Source: Phycisphaerae bacterium
GTDB taxonomy: Bacteria > Planctomycetota > Phycisphaerae > Sedimentisphaerales > Anaerohalosphaeraceae
Assembly (NCBI GenBank): GCA_021736615.1
Contig: JAIPFN010000133.1
Span: 1-14,807, forward strand
Direction: 5' to 3'
DNA: 14,807 nucleotides
The notes beneath the pieces were generated by a model, which was given only the letters and a program-made list of their open reading frames with translations, did not search any database and had not been told where the DNA came from. Numbering within the stretch: position 1 is the first letter of the stretch; each line of letters opens with the position of its first letter. Position numbers and translations under genes: made by a program. This document shows, piece after piece, positions 1 through 6,150 of the stretch.

Positions 1-1
1 C

Positions 2-514
2 AGGCGTCTAAGCGCCGTCGACATCCCGGTAGACACCGGCGATTTCAGGCTCATCGACAAATGCGTAGTAGAGGCTTTTAAGCAGTGTCGTGAGCAAAGC
101 CGCTTCGTAAGGGGTTTGATCGCATGGACAGGCTTTAAGCAGGTCGCCGTATACTATGACCGCGACGAAAGATACGCCGGCGTTACAAAGTACAATTTCT
201 TCAAACTGGCAATGCTGGCTTTGGATGTAGTTATAGGCTTTTCCAGTCTTCCTTTGAGAATAGGCATTTTGCTGGGCCTGCTTCTTTGCTCGCTTTCACT
301 GCTGGTAACGCTGGTTGTGATCGGCAGATTCATGTTCTTAGGAGAGTCTATAACCGGTATGGGAATGATGATAATATGGATGCATTTCCTGATAGGGGGC
401 CAGTTCCTGATGCTCGGTCTCGTAGGCGAATACATAGCAAGAGTATACCGGCAAGTCCAAAACCGCCCGTTATACATAACAGCCGAAAAATCGAAAGACT
501 TAACGGTAAAATAG
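2..514 (+). CDS. Family 2 glycosyltransferase, GtrB/DPM-synthase type, C-terminal part (5' end outside window)
   Basis: The frame is open from base 2, so the gene begins upstream of the window; about 170 residues are visible. The first residues include DTGDFRLIDK and then RFVRGLIAWTGFKQ, the conserved end of the catalytic domain of polyprenyl-phosphate-sugar synthases of the GtrB/DPM1 class. DRDERYAGVTKYNFFKL follows, and then two strongly hydrophobic segments (about residues 65-110 and 115-140 of the visible part). The end, GEYIARVYRQVQNRPLYI, is the usual C-terminal signature. Known members move a sugar from a nucleotide donor onto undecaprenyl or dolichyl phosphate at the cytoplasmic face of the membrane. 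Here it probably supplies a lipid-linked sugar for glycan assembly or modification; the sugar cannot be told. No clear terminator follows the stop. Family is confident, substrate unknown. Confidence 0.9.
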   Translation, partial: RRLSAVDIPVDTGDFRLIDKCVVEAFKQCREQSRFVRGLIAWTGFKQVAVYYDRDERYAGVTKYNFFKLAMLALDVVIGFSSLPLRIGILLGLLLCSLSLLVTLVVIGRFMFLGESITGMGMMIIWMHFLIGGQFLMLGLVGEYIARVYRQVQNRPLYITAEKSKDLTVK

Positions 515-630
515 CAAAATTTGCCTGAACTTTCCGGATGCTTTTTCATATATGATAAAGCTGTCCCAAAAAAACCTTAAAAAACCCTTTTTCTTTTCTG
601 TATGAAAGACAAATGCCGTTGGGCAGAATT

Positions 631-635
631 GGGAG
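631..635 (+). promoter_or_regulatory. Ribosome binding site supporting a TTG start
   Basis: GGGAG lies 9 nt before TTG at 645. No in-frame ATG lies nearby, and starting at this TTG includes the whole first membrane segment, so the site supports the choice of start. Confidence 0.5.
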
Positions 636-644
636 TATCATAAA

Positions 645-2516
645 TTGGAAAACAAAAATAAATGGCTGAGCTTTTCAGTAATCACAGCCGTTTTTATCAC
701 ACTATTGGACATTGGCGAACTTTTCCATAAAACAGGCTTCGGCAAGTATGGAGTTGGCGAAATATCCCTGGAAATGATCGTGATAATGGCCCTGGCATTT
801 GTCGTTTATTGGCTTTTGCGCCTTTGTGTTCTAATGCCGTTCGTACGATTTTCCAAAGTTGACTCGACTAATCTTGACGTCGGGCTTTTTGCTTTTTTGG
901 CGATCTCTCATGTGTTTTACATCATCCACAGGCATTTGGAATTCGGCAATTTGCTTTCGGATATGAGATTAGTCGCCCTGATAATAGCTGTGCTTATTAT
1001 CTCACTGGTAATGAGTGTTCTTATTGTAAAACGTCTAAAACGCATCCAACAAAAAAAATGGCCCAAATATTTACAAAGGCTTAGTTTTATCATGAGCCTT
1101 ATGTTTATAATTGTCGTCGCAGTCGTTTCATTTCTAACTAATTACGACCCTCCAGTTGAAAAACCGGTCAAACAGGCAGTGCGATTGCCCGGCGCGCCAA
1201 AACACGTGATATTTATCGTCATTGACACGCTGCGTGCCGATGCAATTTCATGTATTAACCCGGACACGATGGCTACACCGAATATCGACGCACTTGCAGG
1301 TGACGGGGTTTTGTTTAATAACGCCCGCAGCACATCTCCATGGACCGTACCGTCTGTGGCATCGCTTTTGACAGGTGTTTCGCCTTTGGCACACAGAACA
1401 ATGACGATTAAATCGCAGCTGCCGGACGAATGTGTCACTATCGCGGAATATTTTGATCAACAAAATTATCAAACCGCCGCTTTCTACCAAAATACTAATC
1501 TTAATAACAGAAATTTCGAGCAGGGCTTCGATACCTTTAAGTTTCACGTTTTGCCAAAGGACTTTTTTTTGCATCAGAGACTGCTAAAATTCCTGGCAGG
1601 CAAGACAGAAACGATAAAAAGGCCGAAATGGGCAACTGATCAAGCGATAGGATGGCTGGATAAAAACATAGATCGCCATGGGTTTTTATACGTCCATTAC
1701 ATTGACCCGCATTCACCTTATACTCCAAAAGATGAATACTTACCCAAAGGAGATGTCCCCAAAAGGGTTGGTAAAACATTTAAAATTGAAAACTTCCTTT
1801 CAACAAGAACTGGTTTTCTTGTCCTTACTCAATCTGAAAAATCATGGGTCAGAAAACTCTACGAAGCCGAAGTTGCTAATATTGACGAAAATATCGGCAG
1901 AATTATTAATGACCTCAAAGCTAAAGGAATCTATGACCAGTCACTGATCGTACTTACAAGTGACCACGGCGATGAATTTTGGGAGCATGGTAGTGTTGAG
2001 CATGGCCATACGCTTTATAATGAACTATTACATGTTCCTATGATCATAAAAATGCCGTCGCAGAGTGTTAAAAGAGTCGTTGACTCGAGGGTGAAAATAA
2101 ACTCAATAACTCCGACTGTGCTCGATATTTGCAATATCAAATATGATCCTAAATCCATCTCCGCACCGTCACTTGCCGCTGCTATTACAAATGACGAAAA
2201 GGTGACTCCGGTAAATATTGTTGCGACAGGGCTTTTGTACTATGAAAACCGTATCGCAGTCGAATTTGATGATTACAAATACATCGAACGCCTTGATAAC
2301 GGCAGGCAGGAACTTTACAATATTAAAGATGACCCGGAAGAATTGATTAACATCGCAAAAGATAATACCGAAATCATAAGCATTGCAAAGAAGATTATTG
2401 CCGATGAACAAGAAAGAGCAAAAGCGTTAAGACAGGAAAACAATTTTAAAGATCCCCAGTCTGTTGAAATGAACAAGGAGGAGCTGGAAAGGCTCAAATC
2501 GCTTGGGTATCTTTAA
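645..2516 (+). CDS. Membrane-anchored sulfatase-fold (alkaline phosphatase superfamily) enzyme with Thr nucleophile
   Basis: 623 residues starting at TTG. The first ~170 residues hold about five hydrophobic segments (around 8-25, 44-64, 79-96, 108-128 and 147-166), followed by a sulfatase-type domain. Visible active-site parts are D194 in FIVIDTLRAD, T234 in SPWTVPSVASLLTG, HYIDPHSPY, D440-H441-G442 in TSDHGDEFWEHG and H453/H455 in EHGHTLYNE. True sulfatases need Cys or Ser where T234 sits, because that residue becomes formylglycine. Thr is the nucleophile in related phosphotransferases such as EptA and LtaS. A phosphotransferase or phosphodiesterase acting on a lipid-linked or surface glycan is therefore more likely than a sulfatase (inference). 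The architecture, membrane bundle then extracytoplasmic catalytic domain, resembles those enzymes. The protein ends in ERLKSLGYL, a tail shared with two other genes here. Substrate unknown. Confidence 0.88.
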   Translation: MENKNKWLSFSVITAVFITLLDIGELFHKTGFGKYGVGEISLEMIVIMALAFVVYWLLRLCVLMPFVRFSKVDSTNLDVGLFAFLAISHVFYIIHRHLEFGNLLSDMRLVALIIAVLIISLVMSVLIVKRLKRIQQKKWPKYLQRLSFIMSLMFIIVVAVVSFLTNYDPPVEKPVKQAVRLPGAPKHVIFIVIDTLRADAISCINPDTMATPNIDALAGDGVLFNNARSTSPWTVPSVASLLTGVSPLAHRTMTIKSQLPDECVTIAEYFDQQNYQTAAFYQNTNLNNRNFEQGFDTFKFHVLPKDFFLHQRLLKFLAGKTETIKRPKWATDQAIGWLDKNIDRHGFLYVHYIDPHSPYTPKDEYLPKGDVPKRVGKTFKIENFLSTRTGFLVLTQSEKSWVRKLYEAEVANIDENIGRIINDLKAKGIYDQSLIVLTSDHGDEFWEHGSVEHGHTLYNELLHVPMIIKMPSQSVKRVVDSRVKINSITPTVLDICNIKYDPKSISAPSLAAAITNDEKVTPVNIVATGLLYYENRIAVEFDDYKYIERLDNGRQELYNIKDDPEELINIAKDNTEIISIAKKIIADEQERAKALRQENNFKDPQSVEMNKEELERLKSLGYL

Positions 2517-2539
2517 ATGCCTGTTGATATATAATAAAA

Positions 2540-2570
2540 TGCCACCGGACCGGATAGTATTCGGTTGGCA
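2540..2570 (+). promoter_or_regulatory. Imperfect stem-loop, possible leader RNA element or weak terminator
   Basis: TGCCACCGGA can pair with TTCGGTTGGCA: ten pairs, including one G-U, with a single T bulge and a loop of about 10 nt. It begins 23 nt after the stop codon of the upstream gene. No U-run follows, so an intrinsic terminator is not well supported. Confidence 0.3.
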
Positions 2571-2648
2571 CTAACGCCGGTTATGCCCCGTCAGGGACTG
2601 TTCAATGCTGGCAGATGAGCTTTAAATCTTCGATAAACAGCTAAAAAA

Positions 2649-2666
2649 GCAATATCTATATATTGC
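2649..2666. repeat. Perfect 7-bp inverted repeat, possible operator
   Basis: GCAATAT-CTAT-ATATTGC is a perfect AT-rich dyad centred about 43 bp upstream of the candidate -35 box at 2701. Its size and position would fit a dimeric regulator site for the glycan block, but nothing identifies the regulator. It is not followed by a T-run, so it is not a typical terminator. Confidence 0.35.
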
Positions 2667-2700
2667 CGGTTCAATAATTTCCCTTGCAAAATGAAGTGAG

Positions 2701-2728
2701 TTGTGGTATTTTAACCGATGTGTATAAT
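2701..2728 (+). promoter_or_regulatory. Candidate sigma70-type promoter of the main glycan block
   Basis: TTGTGG at 2701-2706 and a consensus TATAAT at 2723-2728 are separated by 16 nt. Transcription would begin near 2735, giving a leader of about 88 nt before the first gene. The -35 box matches only its first three bases, so the call rests mainly on the perfect -10 and on the position. Confidence 0.45.
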
Positions 2729-2810
2729 TTGTTCTTATTGTAAAGCGATGGGTTTTGTGAATTAGGGCCGGAATATGCCTTTAATGCTGCTAGTCTCGCG
2801 ATAACTACTG

Positions 2811-2816
2811 AAGGAG
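2811..2816 (+). promoter_or_regulatory. Ribosome binding site of the oxidoreductase gene
   Basis: AAGGAG lies 6 nt upstream of ATG 2823. It is the best Shine-Dalgarno match in the window and marks the likely first cistron of the block. Confidence 0.75.
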
Positions 2817-2822
2817 TGCGTA

Positions 2823-3833
2823 ATGGCCATTAAGATTGGAGTTATAGGTTGCGGTTATTGGGGCCCCAATATAATCAGGAATTTCAGCGAGATTGACTCA
2901 ACCCAGATGTCGTATATTTGCGACCTGAACCGCTCCAGACTGGAAACAATAAGCAAATCCTATCCTGCCGCTAAGATCACCGATAATTATCAGGATATAC
3001 TCAATGACAAAGACATTGATGCGGTAGTTATCACCACGCCTGTTGACGCTCATTATACCCTTGCCAAAGAGTCCTTATTGGCCGGGAAACACGTCCTGAT
3101 TGAAAAGCCAATGGTAGGCAGCGTCGCCGAAGCAGAGGAACTGGTCCGGATCGCCGAGCAGAACAATAAAGTTCTGATGGTCGACCACACCTTTGAGTAT
3201 GCCCAGCCGATCAATGAAATAAAGAAAGTTGTTGATGACGGTAAACTTGGAGACATTTATTATATCAGGGCCGAGTGGCTGAACCTGGGATTGCTTCAGC
3301 CAGACGTAAATGTTATCTGGGACCTGGCGACTCACATTTTCTCTATCGTCAGTTATGTTTCCGGTATGAATCCGATCAGCCTCAATGCCGACGCCGGAGC
3401 CTATGTCAGAAAAGACATCCCCGAGATTGCCCATGTCCACGTCAAATACCCCAATAACATAACCGCCTATATGACGGTAAGCTGGCTCGAACCCAAAAAG
3501 ACAAGACGATTAACTATCATCGGCAGCAAAAAAACTCTTATCTATGATCTGATAAATGTCGAAGAGCCGATTAAAATATATGATACGGGAGTCGACCTGG
3601 CCAATCCTTCAGGCGACATAAATCAGTTAAGGGTAAACTACCGATATGGTGATATTCTCTCTCCTCATGTCAAAAACATTGAGCCGCTTCGCAAAATGTG
3701 TTCTCATTTTGCAGACTGCATCATAGATGGCACTACACCGATAAGTGACGGCAGATCAGGTCTAAATGTCGTAAAAATGCTCGAAGCTACCGAAGATTCT
3801 CTCAAAAACAATGGCATGGAGATTAAACTGTAA
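2823..3833 (+). CDS. Gfo/Idh/MocA-family NAD(P)-dependent sugar oxidoreductase, WbpB/WlbA-like
   Basis: 336 residues, a usual length for the family. The N-terminal Rossmann fold shows the dinucleotide loop G9-C-G11-Y-W-G14. The family signature E94-K95-P96 (VLIEKPM) carries the catalytic lysine, and D167 and H171 in WDLATH form the usual second-domain substrate site. WbpB/WlbA enzymes oxidise C3 of UDP-N-acetylglucosaminuronic acid, producing the 3-keto sugar that an aminotransferase then takes. That role is inferred mainly from the two downstream genes, which encode the expected acetyltransferase and aminotransferase. The stop codon overlaps the next start by one base (TAATG), implying translational coupling. 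The start is fixed by a good Shine-Dalgarno. Family is firm; the exact nucleotide sugar (uronic acid or 6-deoxy sugar) is uncertain because no dehydrogenase gene is visible. Confidence 0.88.
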   Translation: MAIKIGVIGCGYWGPNIIRNFSEIDSTQMSYICDLNRSRLETISKSYPAAKITDNYQDILNDKDIDAVVITTPVDAHYTLAKESLLAGKHVLIEKPMVGSVAEAEELVRIAEQNNKVLMVDHTFEYAQPINEIKKVVDDGKLGDIYYIRAEWLNLGLLQPDVNVIWDLATHIFSIVSYVSGMNPISLNADAGAYVRKDIPEIAHVHVKYPNNITAYMTVSWLEPKKTRRLTIIGSKKTLIYDLINVEEPIKIYDTGVDLANPSGDINQLRVNYRYGDILSPHVKNIEPLRKMCSHFADCIIDGTTPISDGRSGLNVVKMLEATEDSLKNNGMEIKL

Positions 3834-4306
3834 TGATCAAGGATGATGTAAAAATCGGCAAGGGCACTCAGATTTTCCATCCTGAGACGGTTAACATTTA
3901 CGGATGCCAAATCGGGGCCAATTGCAAAATCGGAACGTTTGTTGAGATCAGAAAAGATGTCATCATCGGCGATAATGTCAAAATTCAGACTTTTGTATTT
4001 ATTCCCGAAGGCGTAACTATAGAAGACGGCGTAATGGTTGGCCCGCATGTATGTTTCACAAACGACAAGTATCCAAGGGCCATCAATAAAGACGGAAGCC
4101 TAAAGGGCCCGGATGACTGGGAAATTACAGAGACTGTGGTCAGAAAAGGCGTAGGTATCGGGGCCAATGCAACGATCCTCTGCGGTGTCGAGATCGGCGA
4201 ATTCGCTATGATAGGCGCAGGCGCCGTCGTGACAAAGGACGTTCCGCCTCACGCGGTAGTAGCAGGAAATCCGGCAAGGATAATTAAAAAACAGGGACAC
4301 ATATAA
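3833..4306 (+). CDS. Hexapeptide-repeat N-acetyltransferase, WbpD/WlbB-like
   Basis: 157 residues made mostly of left-handed beta-helix hexapeptide repeats, such as IGANCKIGTFVEI and VIIGDNVKI in the first half and GVGIGANATIL, GVEIGEFAMIGAGAVVTKDV in the second. The end AVVAGNPARIIKK is typical. The central GPHVCFTNDKYPRA, with its histidine, matches the region that holds the active site in WbpD-like enzymes. Such enzymes are usually trimeric and cytoplasmic, and acetylate the 3-amino group of UDP-sugars using acetyl-CoA. It overlaps both neighbours by one base (TAATG at each end), so the three genes are probably made in balanced amounts. Pathway order would be oxidoreductase, aminotransferase, then this enzyme. 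A different acyl donor is possible; family confidence is high. Confidence 0.88.
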   Translation: MIKDDVKIGKGTQIFHPETVNIYGCQIGANCKIGTFVEIRKDVIIGDNVKIQTFVFIPEGVTIEDGVMVGPHVCFTNDKYPRAINKDGSLKGPDDWEITETVVRKGVGIGANATILCGVEIGEFAMIGAGAVVTKDVPPHAVVAGNPARIIKKQGHI

Positions 4307-5403
4307 TGAATGTACCTTTTGTTGATTTGAAGAGTCAGTACAAATCGATTAGCGGCGAGATCAAAGAGCAGATTGATGAAGTACTGGAAAATACGGCCTT
4401 TATTCTTGGCGATAAGGTCAGCCAATTCGAGATCGGCTTCGCGAAATATTGCGAAAGCAAACATGCAGTCGGCGTTAACAGCGGAACCGCCGCTTTGCAT
4501 CTTGCACTAGTTGCTCATGGCATCGGCCCGGGCGACGAGGTCATAACCGTCCCCAATACTTTCATAGCGACCGCAGAAGCAATCTCACACGCCGGCGCAG
4601 TTCCAGTACTGGTTGACATCGACGCCAAATCATACAATATTGACGTCACTAAGATCGCCCAGGCTATCACCCCTAAAACAAAAGCGATAATCCCCGTACA
4701 TCTGTTCGGTCAGTCCGCCGACATGGATCCCGTATCAGAGATCGCCAAAAAGCACGGTCTGGTCATAATCGAGGATTGCTGTCAGGCTCACGGCTCGCAG
4801 TACAAAGGCAAAAAAGTTCCGGTTACGACCACTGGCTGCTTTTCATTTTATCCGGGCAAAAATCTTGGTGCATACGGAGAAGCCGGTGCCGTTGTTACAG
4901 ACGATGACGAAGTCGCCGCGAAAGTTAAAATGCTTCGCGACCACGGCCAGGAAAAGAAATATTTCCACAAATACATCGGGTACAATTGCCGGATGGCAGG
5001 CTTCCAGGGTGCGGTTTTAAATATTAAGCTAAAATATCTCGATCAGTGGATTGCAGCCAGACAAAATGCCGCACGCCTGTACGATCAGTTGCTTGACGGA
5101 GTTGTTGATACACCTTGCCGCTCCGAATTGGCCAGCCACGTCTATCACCTGTATGTAATTAGAACTCCGCAAAGAGACGCCATGATCGAGTACCTTGGAC
5201 AGGCAAACATATCGACCGGAATCCATTACCCCATCCCGATACATTTGCAGGCCGCTTACGCGTCTCTTGGCAAGGGCGAAGGTTCATACCCCGTTTCCGA
5301 GCAAGCCGCCAAAGAAATCCTGTCTCTGCCGATCTATCCGGAAATAACCGAAGAACAGATCGAATATGTTTGTGAGAAAATTAAAAGTTTTCAAGCCAAA
5401 TAA
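4306..5403 (+). CDS. DegT/DnrJ/EryC1-family PLP-dependent sugar aminotransferase, WbpE/WlbC-like
   Basis: 365 residues, full length for the family, opening with the standard VPFVDLKSQY. Visible parts are GVNSGTAALHLAL (phosphate-binding part of the PLP site), the EVITVPNTFIATAEAI region, IIEDCCQAHGSQYKG with the aspartate facing the PLP ring nitrogen, and SFYPGKNLGAYGEAG, where K185 is the predicted Schiff-base lysine. The enzyme would transfer an amino group, normally from glutamate, to C3 of the 3-keto sugar made by the upstream oxidoreductase. Its start overlaps the preceding stop by one base (TAATG), and the next open frame begins directly after its stop. The gene order oxidoreductase-acetyltransferase-aminotransferase matches known 2,3-diamino sugar pathways. 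Family certain; C3 specificity inferred from context. Confidence 0.93.
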   Translation: MNVPFVDLKSQYKSISGEIKEQIDEVLENTAFILGDKVSQFEIGFAKYCESKHAVGVNSGTAALHLALVAHGIGPGDEVITVPNTFIATAEAISHAGAVPVLVDIDAKSYNIDVTKIAQAITPKTKAIIPVHLFGQSADMDPVSEIAKKHGLVIIEDCCQAHGSQYKGKKVPVTTTGCFSFYPGKNLGAYGEAGAVVTDDDEVAAKVKMLRDHGQEKKYFHKYIGYNCRMAGFQGAVLNIKLKYLDQWIAARQNAARLYDQLLDGVVDTPCRSELASHVYHLYVIRTPQRDAMIEYLGQANISTGIHYPIPIHLQAAYASLGKGEGSYPVSEQAAKEILSLPIYPEITEEQIEYVCEKIKSFQAK

Positions 5404-6150
5404 GTGAGACTAGCCCCTCCGGGTTTTTATATGACCATGAATAAACCACCAAAGATATTAGCTTTTATCCCTGTTTACAACGAAGAGAAACGGATCAGAA
5501 CCGTGCTCGAGAGATTTCCGTACGATCTGGTTGACGAACTGATCGTCGTAGATGACGGATCAACGGATGGAACTTTTGAGGTGATAAATGAGTTTGATGT
5601 TCAGGCTATCAGAAACGAAAGCAATCTCGGCATAGGCGTAGGGATGAAAAAAGCGATCCGCTACGGCCTCGATAATGATTTCGATATATTCGTCATCCTT
5701 GCCGGCAATGGAAAAGACGATCCCCAGGACATTCCAAAACTTCTTAAGCCTATAAACGAAGAAGATTACGATTTCATTCAGGGCTCACGGTGCCTGGAAG
5801 ACTCCAATTACAAAAAGAGCACCCCCTTTAGAAGGCAAGTGGCTATCAAGCTCTTTACAATGGTTTGGCGGCTGGCCACAGGCTTTGCTTCTACCGACGC
5901 ATCGAACGGGTTCAGGGCATATAAATTCAAATTGTTTGATGACATCAATATATTCCAGGATTGGCTCGATACGTATGAGATGGAATATTACATTTTCTTT
6001 AACGCCATCAAGAAAGGCTACAAAGTTAAAGAGGTCGCCGTCTCGAAGAATTATCCTTCAAAAAAACGATATACAAAGATCAGACCGATTATCGATTGGT
6101 GGAGAATTGCAAAGCCGATTATATATCTGAAGTTTGGTATTAAAAAATGA
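5404..6150 (+). CDS. Soluble DPM1-like family 2 glycosyltransferase with altered DxD motif
   Basis: Up to 248 residues. Counting from GTG 5404, it shows AFIPVYNEEKRI (20-31), VVDDGSTDGT (48-57), the RNESNLGIGVGMKKAI helix, and DASNGFRAY (165-173), all typical of GT2 polyprenyl-phosphate-sugar synthases. The usual DADGQHDP-like metal motif reads AGNGKDDP (100-107), so both aspartates of the canonical DxD are replaced. The C-terminus has no clear membrane segments, unlike GtrB-type enzymes. The start is uncertain: GTG 5404 directly follows the previous stop, while ATG 5431 or 5437 would give the more usual beginning MNKPPKILAFIPVYNE; none has a Shine-Dalgarno. It overlaps the next gene, a GT39-type transferase, by four bases (ATGA), suggesting that it makes the lipid-linked donor used by that enzyme (inference). 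Confidence 0.88.
   Translation: MRLAPPGFYMTMNKPPKILAFIPVYNEEKRIRTVLERFPYDLVDELIVVDDGSTDGTFEVINEFDVQAIRNESNLGIGVGMKKAIRYGLDNDFDIFVILAGNGKDDPQDIPKLLKPINEEDYDFIQGSRCLEDSNYKKSTPFRRQVAIKLFTMVWRLATGFASTDASNGFRAYKFKLFDDINIFQDWLDTYEMEYYIFFNAIKKGYKVKEVAVSKNYPSKKRYTKIRPIIDWWRIAKPIIYLKFGIKK

Larger units (their letters stand above)
2517..2822. other. 306-bp intergenic region with possible structured RNA, inverted repeat and promoter
   Basis: No convincing gene lies here. Reading left to right, a TATAAT sits at 2530-2535 without a good -35. A possible stem-loop covers 2540-2570 (TGCC-ACCGGA against TTCGGT-T-GGCA, with one bulge and one G-U). A second candidate structure runs from GCCGG near 2576 to CTGGC near 2613 and encloses a CCC-GTCA-GGG hairpin. 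A perfect 7-bp inverted repeat lies at 2649-2666, and a sigma70-like promoter at 2701-2728. The region separates the first sulfatase-fold gene from the main block and probably carries the block's control signals. I could not match the possible RNA to a known riboswitch or to the JUMPstart/ops element. Confidence 0.5.

Noticed and set aside
154..549. Open frame of 131 codons on the minus strand
   Set aside because: It lies opposite the partial GT2 gene, whose membrane segments and C-terminal motif are clearly coding, and its translation has no recognisable family features.
515..644. Promoter or terminator between the partial GT2 and the first sulfatase-fold gene
   Set aside because: TATGAT at 551-556 has no -35 box at suitable spacing, and the A/T-rich runs at about 568-600 do not form a stem. 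Nothing supportable apart from the ribosome binding site at 631.
2517..2640. Known riboswitch (c-di-GMP, cobalamin, SAM) or JUMPstart/ops element
   Set aside because: None of the conserved core sequences I know for these could be found; only generic foldability is seen.
2718..2765. Mini-gene of 15 codons with three cysteines spaced C-x-x-C-x-x-C
   Set aside because: Its ATG lies within the candidate promoter spacer and -10 region, upstream of the expected transcript start, and it has no Shine-Dalgarno. Probably chance.
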